From Flavobacterium nitrogenifigens (GTDB lineage: Bacteria; Bacteroidota; Bacteroidia; Flavobacteriales; Flavobacteriaceae), in the NCBI RefSeq assembly GCF_003254565.1, contig NZ_QJRI01000181.1:297210-361209 (forward strand): a stretch of 64,000 nt of DNA, in the 5' to 3' direction. Each line of letters begins with the position of its first letter. Positions within the stretch are counted from its first letter, which is position 1. The position numbers were made by a program, and so were the translations under genes. Positions 43,701-51,187 of the stretch are shown piece by piece. The notes beneath the pieces were generated by a model. It did no database searches. It was not told the origin of the DNA and worked only from the letters and a program-made list of their open reading frames with translations.

Positions 43701-45438
43701 CTTTCTCTTATTGCTAATAACGTCATGCAGTAAGATTGAGAACAATTCTACGAAATTGTACGAACGAATTATGGGGCAAAATTCGTGGGGATATAATGAT
43801 GGTAAAGGGAACGTTGTTATTCCCCTAGGAAAATATAAATTTCTAAATCCAATTGATGAAAAAGGGATGATTTATGCCAACAAAGGAACTAAATACGGTT
43901 ATATTGATATTCACGAAAATATACTTGTTCCTTTTGAATATGATGATTTAACTGTTTTTTCACAGGAATTGTCTTGTGCAAAAAAGAACGGAAAATTTGG
44001 TTTTATTAATCGAAAAGGAAAAATTGTAATTCCGATTCAATTTGAAAATGAAACTTTTTTCCGTAAAAATGGCTTGGCTTTAGTGAAGAAAAATGATCTT
44101 TATGGTTTTATTGATAAAAAAGGGAAGGAAATAATTCCACTTTTATATCAAAACGCAAATCAAGTTATTCTTGACAGTTTAGTCACTGTGAAGAAACAAG
44201 GAAAATGGGCTTTTTTTGATTCTTTCGGAAAACAAAAAACAGATTTTATTTATGATGAAATTGCTGCAACAAGTTTCAATTATAAAGATACGTTCTGGAA
44301 AAATGGTTTGATTTTAGTTCGAAAAAATAGACAAATTGGTTATTTGGATAAAAATTTAAAAGAGGTAGTTGCGTTTGGAAAATATGAAACTGGTGACAGA
44401 TTCAATTCAAATAGAATAGCAATCGTTTCAAAAAATCAAAAATATGGCATCATTGATGAATTTGGAAAAGAAGTTGTAAAAACTGAATACGACACAATAG
44501 AACATCCCGAAGAATCTTATCGTGAATCTGAAATTTTTCTTGCAAAAAAGGGTAATTATTTGATTTTACTTGATAAGAATGGAAAGAAAATTTATGACAA
44601 GATAAAAGACTTTTCATTTGATCATGCATCATTAGGAAATAAGACTCAAAAAATTTATCATATTCAGGACTTAAATGGAAAATATGGCGCAATTAATACC
44701 AAAGGAGAATTAGTAATTCCTGTTATGTACGATGAATTTCGAGATTTCAGAAGCAATAACAATGCAATCGTAAAACATAAGGGTAAATTTGGCCTTGTTG
44801 ATTTGAACAACAAAATCACTTATCCTATTGACAACGAAGAAATCGAGCAAAATAGTCGGGATTTAGCTTTTTATATCATAAAGAAAAATGGTAAGGTTGG
44901 AATTATTAATAAAGAATTAAAAACAATGATAAATTTTGATTATCAAGATTTACAACCCTGTTTTTATGACCAGATTAATAAATTTATTGCCAAGCAGAAT
45001 GGTTTATATGGTGTTATAGACAGATTGGGTGGAATTATTATTCCTTTTCAGTATACCGAAATGTCAAATTGGGTAGAATATGGTCCCGGCTCGAACTTTC
45101 ATTTCGTAACAAAAGATAAAAAACAAGGTTTAATTACTAAAGAAGGAAAAACCGTTATCCCAGTAATCTATGACAGTCTTTTTTATGATAGTGATAAAAT
45201 AATTATTCTATCTAAAAATGGTAAATACGGTGTTGTTACGATTCAAAACAAACAGATAATTCCTTTTGCATATGAAAAAATTTATTTGGAGCCGAGTCTC
45301 TTTTCAAAGAAAAAAGAAACTGAATTTTACGTCTTGAAGAATGGAAAATATTCGATAATAAATGATAAAAATGAAGTAATTAAATCGGATCTTCCCAAAA
45401 ATGAAGTAGAAAATAAATTCTCTTATTATTACAATTAA
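43675..45438 (+). CDS. WG-repeat lipoprotein inserted at the ruvC start
   Basis: 587 aa from TTG at 43675. The first nine residues (MTQERIILG) come from a duplicated ruvC 5' end; together with FLLLLITSC they form a lipoprotein signal (Cys18). The rest is about a dozen WG-type beta repeats of 40-50 residues (pattern GK[YF]G[FYI]ID..GK.[VI]IP..Y), probably one elongated surface protein. The function of WG repeats is poorly known; they are thought to bind partners. Base composition is AT-richer than the neighbours. It ends 5 nt before the ruvC TTG start. Confidence 0.85.
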   Translation: MTQERIILGFLLLLITSCSKIENNSTKLYERIMGQNSWGYNDGKGNVVIPLGKYKFLNPIDEKGMIYANKGTKYGYIDIHENILVPFEYDDLTVFSQELSCAKKNGKFGFINRKGKIVIPIQFENETFFRKNGLALVKKNDLYGFIDKKGKEIIPLLYQNANQVILDSLVTVKKQGKWAFFDSFGKQKTDFIYDEIAATSFNYKDTFWKNGLILVRKNRQIGYLDKNLKEVVAFGKYETGDRFNSNRIAIVSKNQKYGIIDEFGKEVVKTEYDTIEHPEESYRESEIFLAKKGNYLILLDKNGKKIYDKIKDFSFDHASLGNKTQKIYHIQDLNGKYGAINTKGELVIPVMYDEFRDFRSNNNAIVKHKGKFGLVDLNNKITYPIDNEEIEQNSRDLAFYIIKKNGKVGIINKELKTMINFDYQDLQPCFYDQINKFIAKQNGLYGVIDRLGGIIIPFQYTEMSNWVEYGPGSNFHFVTKDKKQGLITKEGKTVIPVIYDSLFYDSDKIIILSKNGKYGVVTIQNKQIIPFAYEKIYLEPSLFSKKKETEFYVLKNGKYSIINDKNEVIKSDLPKNEVENKFSYYYN

Positions 45439-45442
45439 AAAA

Positions 45443-45469
45443 ATTGACACAAGAACGCATCATATTAGG
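45443..45469. repeat. 27-bp direct repeat, copy 2 (start of ruvC)
   Basis: Exact copy of 43674-43700. Here the sequence continues into the conserved RuvC motif IDPGTTIMGFG, so this is the ancestral reading. Confidence 0.95.
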
Positions 45470-45998
45470 TATTGACCCCGGAACCACAATTATGGGTTTT
45501 GGATTGATTAAAGTAATCAATAAAAAAATGGAATTTCTGCAATTGAACGAATTGCAGCTTTCCAAATATGACAATCATTACCAAAAACTAAGAATCATTT
45601 TCGAGCGAACGATCGAATTAATCGAAACGCATTGTCCAGACGAAATCGCTATTGAAGCTCCTTTCTTTGGTAAAAATGTACAATCGATGTTGAAATTAGG
45701 ACGCGCGCAAGGTGTTGCAATGGCAGCAGGACTTTCGCGAGGAATTCCAATTACAGAATACGAGCCTAAAAAGATAAAAATGGCGATTACCGGAAACGGA
45801 AATGCCAGCAAAGAACAAGTTGCTAAAATGCTTCAACAGCTTTTGGGTTTAAAAGAATTACCAAAAAATCTCGATTCCACAGACGGTTTGGCAGCTGCAG
45901 TTTGCCATCACTTTAATTCTGGGAAAGTTGTCGCAGGAAAAAGTTATTCGGGCTGGGAAGCTTTTGTGAAACAAAACGAGGATCGAGTTAAGAAGTAG
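45444..45998 (+). CDS. ruvC: Holliday junction resolvase RuvC
   Basis: 184 aa from TTG at 45444. RNase H-fold endonuclease: catalytic Asp in ILGIDPGTTIMGFGLIKV, Glu in IAIEAPFFGKNVQSMLKLGRAQG, and a C-terminal DSTDGLAAAVCHHF acidic pair. It cuts Holliday junctions with RuvAB in recombination repair. The family length is normal, so the WG gene insertion left the coding region intact but separated it from its original upstream region. Its stop is followed at once by repeat family D. Confidence 0.95.
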   Translation: MTQERIILGIDPGTTIMGFGLIKVINKKMEFLQLNELQLSKYDNHYQKLRIIFERTIELIETHCPDEIAIEAPFFGKNVQSMLKLGRAQGVAMAAGLSRGIPITEYEPKKIKMAITGNGNASKEQVAKMLQQLLGLKELPKNLDSTDGLAAAVCHHFNSGKVVAGKSYSGWEAFVKQNEDRVKK

Positions 45999-46526
45999 TG
46001 TTCAGTGTTCAGTTTTTAGTGATCAGTTAATTCAGATCTTGCCAAAAAACAATCTTGTTTTAAGATAATTTTCTTACAAATATTTCGTTGTGATTAAAAA
46101 AATATAATGAGATTTCAAGATTTATTAGCTTACAAAAAATCTTTTTCTTTAGCAATGAAGATATTTAATATTACAAAACAGTTTCCTAAAGAAGAAACTT
46201 ATTCATTAACCGATCAAATTAGACGCTCATCCAGAAGTGTTACTGTAACTATTGCAGAAGCTTATAGAAAACGTATCTATCCAAAACATTTTTACAGCAA
46301 ATTAACCGATTCTGATGGTGAAAATTCTGAAACACAAACTTGGCTGGAATTTGCTTTTGCTTGTAAATATATTTCAAATGAAACTTATGATGAACTTTTA
46401 TCCGAAAGTATTGAAATAGGTAAATTATTAAACTATATGCTTTTAAACCCAGAGAAGTTTGGAGTCAGAAAAGAGTGATCAGTGATCACTAAAATCTGAA
46501 CACTAATATTCTGAACACTGAACACT
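45997..46526. repeat. Inverted repeat pair (family D) enclosing the S23-like gene
   Basis: The left arm 45997-46035 (AGTGTTCAGTGTTCAG, then TTTTTAGTGATCAG) is inverted at 46476-46526, where an extra 15-nt unit is present. The ORF between them is the four-helix bundle gene, whose stop TGA lies in the right arm. Confidence 0.8.
46107..46478 (+). CDS. Four-helix bundle protein (S23/IVS family)
   Basis: 123 aa. Starts FQDLLAYKKSFSLAMKIFNITKQFPKEETYSLTDQIRRSSRSVTVTIAEAYRKR, the signature of the family first found as ORFs in 23S rRNA intervening sequences. The rest, including LTDSDGENSETQTWLEFAFACKYIS, matches its helices 3 and 4. It shares a fold with Avd of diversity-generating retroelements; no reverse transcriptase is present here. 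The function is unknown. The gene sits inside an inverted repeat, and no clear promoter was seen. Confidence 0.92.
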   Translation: MRFQDLLAYKKSFSLAMKIFNITKQFPKEETYSLTDQIRRSSRSVTVTIAEAYRKRIYPKHFYSKLTDSDGENSETQTWLEFAFACKYISNETYDELLSESIEIGKLLNYMLLNPEKFGVRKE

Positions 46527-46532
46527 AAAAAA

Positions 46533-47663
46533 ATGAGCGGCATCTACATTCACATACCATTCTGCAAGCAAGCTTGCCATTATTGCGACTTTCATTTTTC
46601 TACTTCGATGAAAAAGAAAGACGATATGGTTTTGGCTTTGGCTAAAGAAATCGCTATACGCAAAAACGAATTTGCGAATGAGATTGTAGAAACCATTTAT
46701 TTTGGCGGCGGAACCCCTTCGGTTTTATCGAATGACGAAATCAACTTTTTAATTTCAGAAGTTTATAAAAACTATAAGGTTGTCGAAAATCCTGAAATTA
46801 CGCTTGAAGCCAATCCAGATGATTTATCTGCTGAACGAATTTTAGAATTATCCCAAAGTCCAATAAATCGTCTGAGCATCGGAATTCAGTCTTTTTATGA
46901 AGACGATTTAAAAATGATGAATCGCGCTCATAATTCGGCGGAAGCCAAAAAATGTTTGGAAGAAGCAACAAAATATTTTGATAATATTTCATTGGATTTG
47001 ATTTACGGAATTCCAGGAATGAGTGACGAAATGTGGAAACAGAATATTCAAACGGCTTTAGATTTTGGTATTCCGCATATTTCGAGTTATGCTTTGACGG
47101 TTGAACCGAAAACAGCTTTAAGCAAATTAATTCAAACAGGAAAAATTGCTGAACCGCAAGATGAAGTAGCATCCAATCATTTTATGATTTTGGTTGAAAT
47201 GCTTCAGAAAAACGGTTTTATACATTACGAATTATCCAATTTTGGAAAAGAGAATTATTTCTCTAAAAACAATTCGGCGTATTGGCTGGGGAAAAAATAT
47301 ATCGGAATCGGGCCTTCGGCACATAGTTATGATGGCGAAAAAAGAGGCTGGAATATTGCAAATAATTCTCTGTATTTGAAAGCAATTCAAAACGACGAAC
47401 TTCCTATTGAAACAGAAGTCTTAACCATTTCAGATCGTTATAATGAATATATTATGACCGGATTACGAACGATTTGGGGCGTTTCTTTAGAAAGAATTGA
47501 AAAGGAATTTGGGTCAGAATATTTGAAATATTTATTGGAACAATCTCAAAAATTCTTAAACGACGATTTACTTTCGATCGAAAACAACATTTTAAAACCA
47601 ACTCCAAAAGGAAAATTTTTAACGGATGGAATTGCTTCAGATTTATTTTATCTGGCTCCTTAA
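46533..47663 (+). CDS. hemW: Radical SAM heme chaperone HemW
   Basis: 376 aa. The radical SAM cluster motif CxxxCxxC is CKQACHYCDFHF at residues 10-21; IYFGGGTPSVLS and RLSIGIQSFYEDDLKMMNR are typical of HemN/HemW, and YEISNFGK-like YELSNFGKENY lies near 225. The absence of the fourth Cys of HemN favours HemW, which inserts heme into respiratory enzymes, over coproporphyrinogen III oxidase. It follows repeat family D by 6 nt. Confidence 0.92.
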   Translation: MSGIYIHIPFCKQACHYCDFHFSTSMKKKDDMVLALAKEIAIRKNEFANEIVETIYFGGGTPSVLSNDEINFLISEVYKNYKVVENPEITLEANPDDLSAERILELSQSPINRLSIGIQSFYEDDLKMMNRAHNSAEAKKCLEEATKYFDNISLDLIYGIPGMSDEMWKQNIQTALDFGIPHISSYALTVEPKTALSKLIQTGKIAEPQDEVASNHFMILVEMLQKNGFIHYELSNFGKENYFSKNNSAYWLGKKYIGIGPSAHSYDGEKRGWNIANNSLYLKAIQNDELPIETEVLTISDRYNEYIMTGLRTIWGVSLERIEKEFGSEYLKYLLEQSQKFLNDDLLSIENNILKPTPKGKFLTDGIASDLFYLAP

Positions 47664-47732
47664 GTTTAACCGCAAGGTTCGCTAAGGGTTACGCAAAGAA
47701 CGCGATTTGTTGTTTTTTTTGTAAGAATAAAA

Positions 47733-47762
47733 TTATAATTTAAATTTCAAACATTATATTTG
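47733..47762 (+). promoter_or_regulatory. Probable promoter of the GxxExxY gene
   Basis: TTA (47733-47735), a 19-nt spacer, then TATATTTG (47755-47762), a full -7 match, 20 nt before the ATG and inside the inverted repeat. Confidence 0.55.
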
Positions 47763-47782
47763 ACCTTTTAAATATTGATTTT

Positions 47783-48160
47783 ATGTCAGAAAATGATTTA
47801 TCTCGAATTGTATTTCATTCGGCTTTGAAGGTTCATCAAACTTTAGGACCTAGACTTTTAGAAAGTGCTTATGAAGAATGTCTATTTTATGAGTTGAAAA
47901 AATTTAACTTGACAGTTGAAAAACAAAAGGCTTTACCATTAATTTACGAAGAAGTAAAATTAGATGTTGGTTATAGATTAGATATTTTAGTGGAAAATAA
48001 ACTAATTTTGGAAATAAAGTCTGTAGATTGTCTAAATGAAGTTCATTTTGCTCAACTATTGACTTACTTAAAATTAACAAATTGCAAACTAGGGTTATTA
48101 ATAAATTTTAATGTTGCATTACTAAAACATGGAGTTAAAAGAATAGCAAACAATCTTTAA
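47783..48160 (+). CDS. GxxExxY family protein
   Basis: 125 aa. The defining segment is TLGPRLLESAYEECLFYELKKFNLTVEKQKALPLIYEEVKLDVGYRLDILVENKLILEIKSVD, a PD-(D/E)xK-like core pattern (D...E.K) that suggests nuclease ancestry, then LTYLKLTNCKLGLLINFNVALLKHGVKRI. The function is unknown. Like the S23 gene, it is a solitary small gene between the arms of an intergenic palindrome. Confidence 0.93.
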   Translation: MSENDLSRIVFHSALKVHQTLGPRLLESAYEECLFYELKKFNLTVEKQKALPLIYEEVKLDVGYRLDILVENKLILEIKSVDCLNEVHFAQLLTYLKLTNCKLGLLINFNVALLKHGVKRIANNL

Positions 48161-48214
48161 TAAAATCCTTGCGAACTTTACGTAAATCTTAGCGCCCCTT
48201 GCGGTTAAATCAAC

Positions 48215-48964
48215 ATGATAGCAAAAATCAACAACTTCGAAATCGACTTATCTAAACCAATCGATATCTCTATTCCATTAACTAATACTGACGAAAACCC
48301 AATTGCGTGGTACATCGAAAAACCCGTTATTGAACCAGTAGTTTTTGGCGACTGGATAGGTAAAGTTTCGGAAGGAAAATCATCTACTAATTTCAATAAT
48401 ATTTTCTTCAATCCGCATGGGCATGGAACGCATACGGAATGTCTCGGGCATATTACCAATGATTTTTATAGCATTAATCAATCTTTGAAACAGTTTTTCT
48501 TTTTTGCCAAACTGATTACAGTTGAACCTGAAAGAATTGGAGATGATTTTGTGATTACGCAAGAACAAGTTTCAGCTTTAGTAAATAATAAAATTGAAGC
48601 CTTAATAATTCGCACACTTCCAAATCAAAAAGAAAAGAAATCAAGAAAATATTCCAATACCAATCCGCCGTATTTGTCTGAAGAGGCTGCGATTTTCATC
48701 CGCGAAAGCGAAATTCAACATTTACTAATTGATCTTCCAAGTGTTGATAAAGAACATGATGAAGGAAAATTATTGGCTCATAAAGCATTTTGGAACGTAA
48801 AAGACACTGTAAATCTAAATTCTGACGCAAGATTAAATGCGACAATTACAGAAATGATTTATGTTTCAGACGAAATTGAAGATGGGGATTATATCCTAAA
48901 TCTTCAAATTGCTTCCTTTGAAAATGATGCAAGTCCATCAAAACCTATTTTATACAAGATTTAA
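48215..48964 (+). CDS. Cyclase family protein (kynurenine formamidase-like)
   Basis: 249 aa. The family metal motif is seen as FFNPHGHGTHTECLGH (HxHGTHxE, a variant of HxGTHxD), followed by LIIRTLPNQ, ETAIFIRESEI-like EEAAIFIRESEIQHLLIDLPSVDKEHDEGKLLAHKAFW. Members hydrolyse N-formylkynurenine or cyclic amides. Asp-to-Glu in the motif is common in Bacteroidota members. Cytoplasmic; the specific substrate is unproven. Confidence 0.8.
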   Translation: MIAKINNFEIDLSKPIDISIPLTNTDENPIAWYIEKPVIEPVVFGDWIGKVSEGKSSTNFNNIFFNPHGHGTHTECLGHITNDFYSINQSLKQFFFFAKLITVEPERIGDDFVITQEQVSALVNNKIEALIIRTLPNQKEKKSRKYSNTNPPYLSEEAAIFIRESEIQHLLIDLPSVDKEHDEGKLLAHKAFWNVKDTVNLNSDARLNATITEMIYVSDEIEDGDYILNLQIASFENDASPSKPILYKI

Positions 48965-48970
48965 AAAAAA

Positions 48971-49106
48971 CAACCACAAATTTCGCAAATTTTCGCAAAT
49001 TATTTTTTGCCACAAATTAAAGGATTAAAATGATTTAATCTGTGAAAATCAATTAATCTGTAGTAAAATCTTAAAAAGAAATTTGTGAGAATTTGTGTAA
49101 TTTGTG
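48971..49106. repeat. Inverted repeat, family B-like
   Basis: The left arm ACCACAAATTTCGCAAATTT (from 48971) is inverted near the right end (49078-49106, GAAATTTGTGAGAATTTGTG.. to TTTGTGGC). The interior holds a GATTAAA/TTTAATC hairpin. No ORF inside. Confidence 0.7.
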
Positions 49107-49127
49107 GCTAAAAAAAAACAAAAAATA

Positions 49128-49529
49128 ATGGTAGCCATATCTACAGATAAAACTAAACTCGATGTTCCGTTTATACAGAACTTTTTAAAAGACATATATT
49201 GGGCGGCGGGGCGAACTATTGAAGAAGTACAACGCACAATTGATGCTTCTGTTTGTTTTGGAATTTATTTAGATGGCAAGCAAATTGGTTTCGCGCGCGT
49301 CATTACCGATTATGTTGTTTTTGCTTATTTAATGGATGTTTTTATTGATGAAGAACATCGCGGAAAAGGCTATTCATCGATTTTAATTGATGCCATGATG
49401 AATGAACCTCAATTGCAAGAAGTAAAAATCTGGCGTCTGGCTACAACCGATGCTCACTTTTTATATGAGAAATTCGGATTTACAAAACTGAATCATCCCG
49501 AAAAGATGATGGAAAAAATAGTAAAATGA
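49128..49529 (+). CDS. GNAT family N-acetyltransferase
   Basis: 133 aa from the ATG at 49128; the GTG eight codons upstream is part of the repeat. The acetyl-CoA loop is MDVFIDEEHRGKGYSSILIDAMM (near 80-102, RGKGYS). Then WRLATTDAHFLYEKFGFTKL, the typical C-terminal GNAT strand. The acceptor is unknown. The stop overlaps the next gene start (ATGA at 49526). Confidence 0.88.
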   Translation: MVAISTDKTKLDVPFIQNFLKDIYWAAGRTIEEVQRTIDASVCFGIYLDGKQIGFARVITDYVVFAYLMDVFIDEEHRGKGYSSILIDAMMNEPQLQEVKIWRLATTDAHFLYEKFGFTKLNHPEKMMEKIVK

Positions 49530-49876
49530 AAACAGTCCTAAAACTAGAAGAAGCGACTTTATTTATTCTCGGAATATTTCTTTTTAACCGTTTAAGCTAT
49601 GAATGGTGGTGGTTTCTGGTTTTAATTCTGGCTCCAGATTTATCGATGATTGGTTATGCTTTTGGGAATAAAATTGGTGCTTTTGCTTATAATATCTTTC
49701 ACCATAAAGGAATTGCACTTTTAATTTATGCGGTCGGACTTTATTTAAGTATTGAAATTGTGCAGTTAGCGGGAATTATTTTATTTTCACATTCGGCAAT
49801 GGATCGCATTTTCGGTTATGGTCTTAAATATGAAAAAGGTTTTAAATACACACATTTAGGTGAAATTGGTAAATAA
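49526..49876 (+). CDS. DUF4260 family membrane protein
   Basis: 116 aa, three or four TM helices. Key segments FNRLSYEWWWFLVLILAPDLSMIGYAFGNKIGAFAYNIFHHKGIALLIY and FSHSAMDRIFGYGLKYEKGFKYTHLGEIG are the DUF4260 signature. The function is unknown. Overlaps the GNAT gene by 4 nt and is followed after 6 nt by a MmcQ/YjbR gene, so the three form an operon. Confidence 0.9.
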   Translation: MKTVLKLEEATLFILGIFLFNRLSYEWWWFLVLILAPDLSMIGYAFGNKIGAFAYNIFHHKGIALLIYAVGLYLSIEIVQLAGIILFSHSAMDRIFGYGLKYEKGFKYTHLGEIGK

Positions 49877-49882
49877 GCAGTT

Positions 49883-50254
49883 ATGAATTTAGAAACGTTT
49901 TACGAATATTGTCTGTCGAAAAAAGGTGTCAGCGAACATTTTCCTTTTGATGAAGATACTTTGGTTTTTAAAGTGGGCGGAAAAATGTTTGCTTTGTCTT
50001 CTCTTTCTCAATGGGAGAAAAACGAACAGTCTGTCAATTTAAAATGTGATCCAGACCGCGCACAGGAGCTTAGAGCCGAATATGACGAAATTCAACCCGG
50101 TTATCATATGAGCAAAGTACACTGGAATACGATCGCTTTAAACGGAAATCTTCCAGACAAATTCGTCAAAGAATTGATAGACCATTCGTATGAATTGGTT
50201 TTCAAAAGTTTGACAAAGAAAATTCAGAACGAAATTATCGAATTAAAAAATTAG
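49883..50254 (+). CDS. MmcQ/YjbR family DNA-binding-like protein
   Basis: 123 aa. The family pattern: YCLSKKGVSEHFPFDEDTLVFKVGGKMFALSSL, VNLKCDPDRAQELRAEYDEIQPGYHMSKVHWNTIALNG (the HMSKxHW region) and LIDHSYELVFKSL. The fold is a double-wing DNA-binding-like domain (CyaY-like). The function is unknown. Third gene of the GNAT-DUF4260 group. Confidence 0.92.
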   Translation: MNLETFYEYCLSKKGVSEHFPFDEDTLVFKVGGKMFALSSLSQWEKNEQSVNLKCDPDRAQELRAEYDEIQPGYHMSKVHWNTIALNGNLPDKFVKELIDHSYELVFKSLTKKIQNEIIELKN

Positions 50255-50326
50255 GCATTACATTTGCAGGGTAAGATCAAAACTTAAAAACCCGAATCAG
50301 TTTGCAAATTAGCATTTTATAGCATC

Positions 50327-51040
50327 ATGAAAGAACAATTTAAAAAATTTCTAAACGAAGAACAAGATCCAAAAGCGATTGAAAAAATCACTTCGAAACT
50401 CTCAGATTTATTGATGAAAGGCGAAGAAGTTGGATACATCGCAGTGCAAAAAAAACCTGCAATCACTGTTTTTCCTGATAGTATCGTATTAACAAATAAA
50501 CGTATCATTATCTGCAAGCCTAAAAATCTAGGTCTTTCTATGGATTTTACAGATTACACTTGGGATGATATTGCAAGTACTTTTGTAAAAGAAAACATTT
50601 TGGGTTCTGAATTTTCATTTGGAACAAAAACAGATTTAGCTGTTTCTATTGATTATATTCCGAAAATTCAGGCTAGAAAAATTTATACTTACGCTAAAGA
50701 ACAATTGGATTTATTAAAAAATCCTGTTCAGACTGCAACACCAGTTCAAGAAACTGCTGAACCTGTTTTTGAAGAAGAAGCAGAGGAAGAAATTGAAGAA
50801 GTGGAAACTGAAGAAGTAACAAGCTTTGCTGAAATTTTACCAGCTGCTCCTGCTGTTACAGAAACTTACGAACCGCTTCCAACTCAGCCAGCTCAACCAA
50901 CAGGAGAACGCAAATTAAGCGATTTATCTAAAGAAGAACTGTTCGATAAATTACAGAACTACAAAAAACTTCTTGATAATGGTTTAATCATGCAGGGAGA
51001 ATATGATGCTTATAAAAAAGAGATTTTAAGTTACATGTAA
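50327..51040 (+). CDS. PH-domain protein with SHOCT-like C-terminus
   Basis: 237 aa, no signal. Residues 30-130 form a bacterial PH-like domain (EEVGYIAVQKKPAITVFPDSIVLTNKRIIICKPKN, FTDYTWDDIASTFVKENILGSEFSF). An acidic, Pro-rich linker (about 140-205) follows. The last 35 residues (KLSDLSKEELFDKLQNYKKLLDNGLIMQGEYDAYKKEIL) are SHOCT-like. The function is unknown; such proteins may bind membranes or oligomerise. It is followed by a strong terminator. Confidence 0.8.
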   Translation: MKEQFKKFLNEEQDPKAIEKITSKLSDLLMKGEEVGYIAVQKKPAITVFPDSIVLTNKRIIICKPKNLGLSMDFTDYTWDDIASTFVKENILGSEFSFGTKTDLAVSIDYIPKIQARKIYTYAKEQLDLLKNPVQTATPVQETAEPVFEEEAEEEIEEVETEEVTSFAEILPAAPAVTETYEPLPTQPAQPTGERKLSDLSKEELFDKLQNYKKLLDNGLIMQGEYDAYKKEILSYM

Positions 51041-51046
51041 AATTAG

Positions 51047-51187
51047 TCTTAAAGTCAAAAGTCGAAAGTCTTAAAGTTTTCTTCACTTTATAAATAAAAA
51101 AGCCAGAAATAGAAATTCTATTTCTGGCTTTCTTTTTTAAGTCTCTACATCGACTTTATGACTTTAGACTTTTCAACTTTCGACTTA
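51047..51187. repeat. Intergenic inverted repeat, family E
   Basis: AAAGTCAAAAGTCGAAAGTC (51052-51071 region) is inverted around 51147-51187 (GACTTTAGACTTTTCAACTTTCGACTT). The terminator hairpin lies inside. Confidence 0.65.
51097..51136. terminator. Bidirectional terminator
   Basis: AGCCAGAAATAG and its inverse CTATTTCTGGCT form a 12-bp stem flanked by A-rich and T-rich tails. Serves the convergent PH-domain and DUF4407 genes. Confidence 0.9.

Larger units (their letters stand above)
47665..48210. repeat. Inverted repeat pair (family A) enclosing the GxxExxY gene
   Basis: The left arm 47665-47707 starts TTTAACCGCAAGG and its inverse arm is at 48165-48210. They match at roughly 34 of 40 aligned positions. 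The gene 47783-48160 lies between, with its own promoter. Confidence 0.8.

Noticed and set aside
43674..45469. Insertion sequence with target-site duplication
   Set aside because: The 27-bp repeat is long for a TSD, there are no terminal inverted repeats and the cargo is a WG-repeat gene, not a transposase.
46107..46478. Diversity-generating retroelement (Avd-like protein)
   Set aside because: The fold is shared but no reverse transcriptase or template/variable repeat pair is seen nearby.
49104..49127. GTG start for the GNAT gene
   Set aside because: It belongs to the right arm of the repeat; the ATG at 49128 gives a normal GNAT length.
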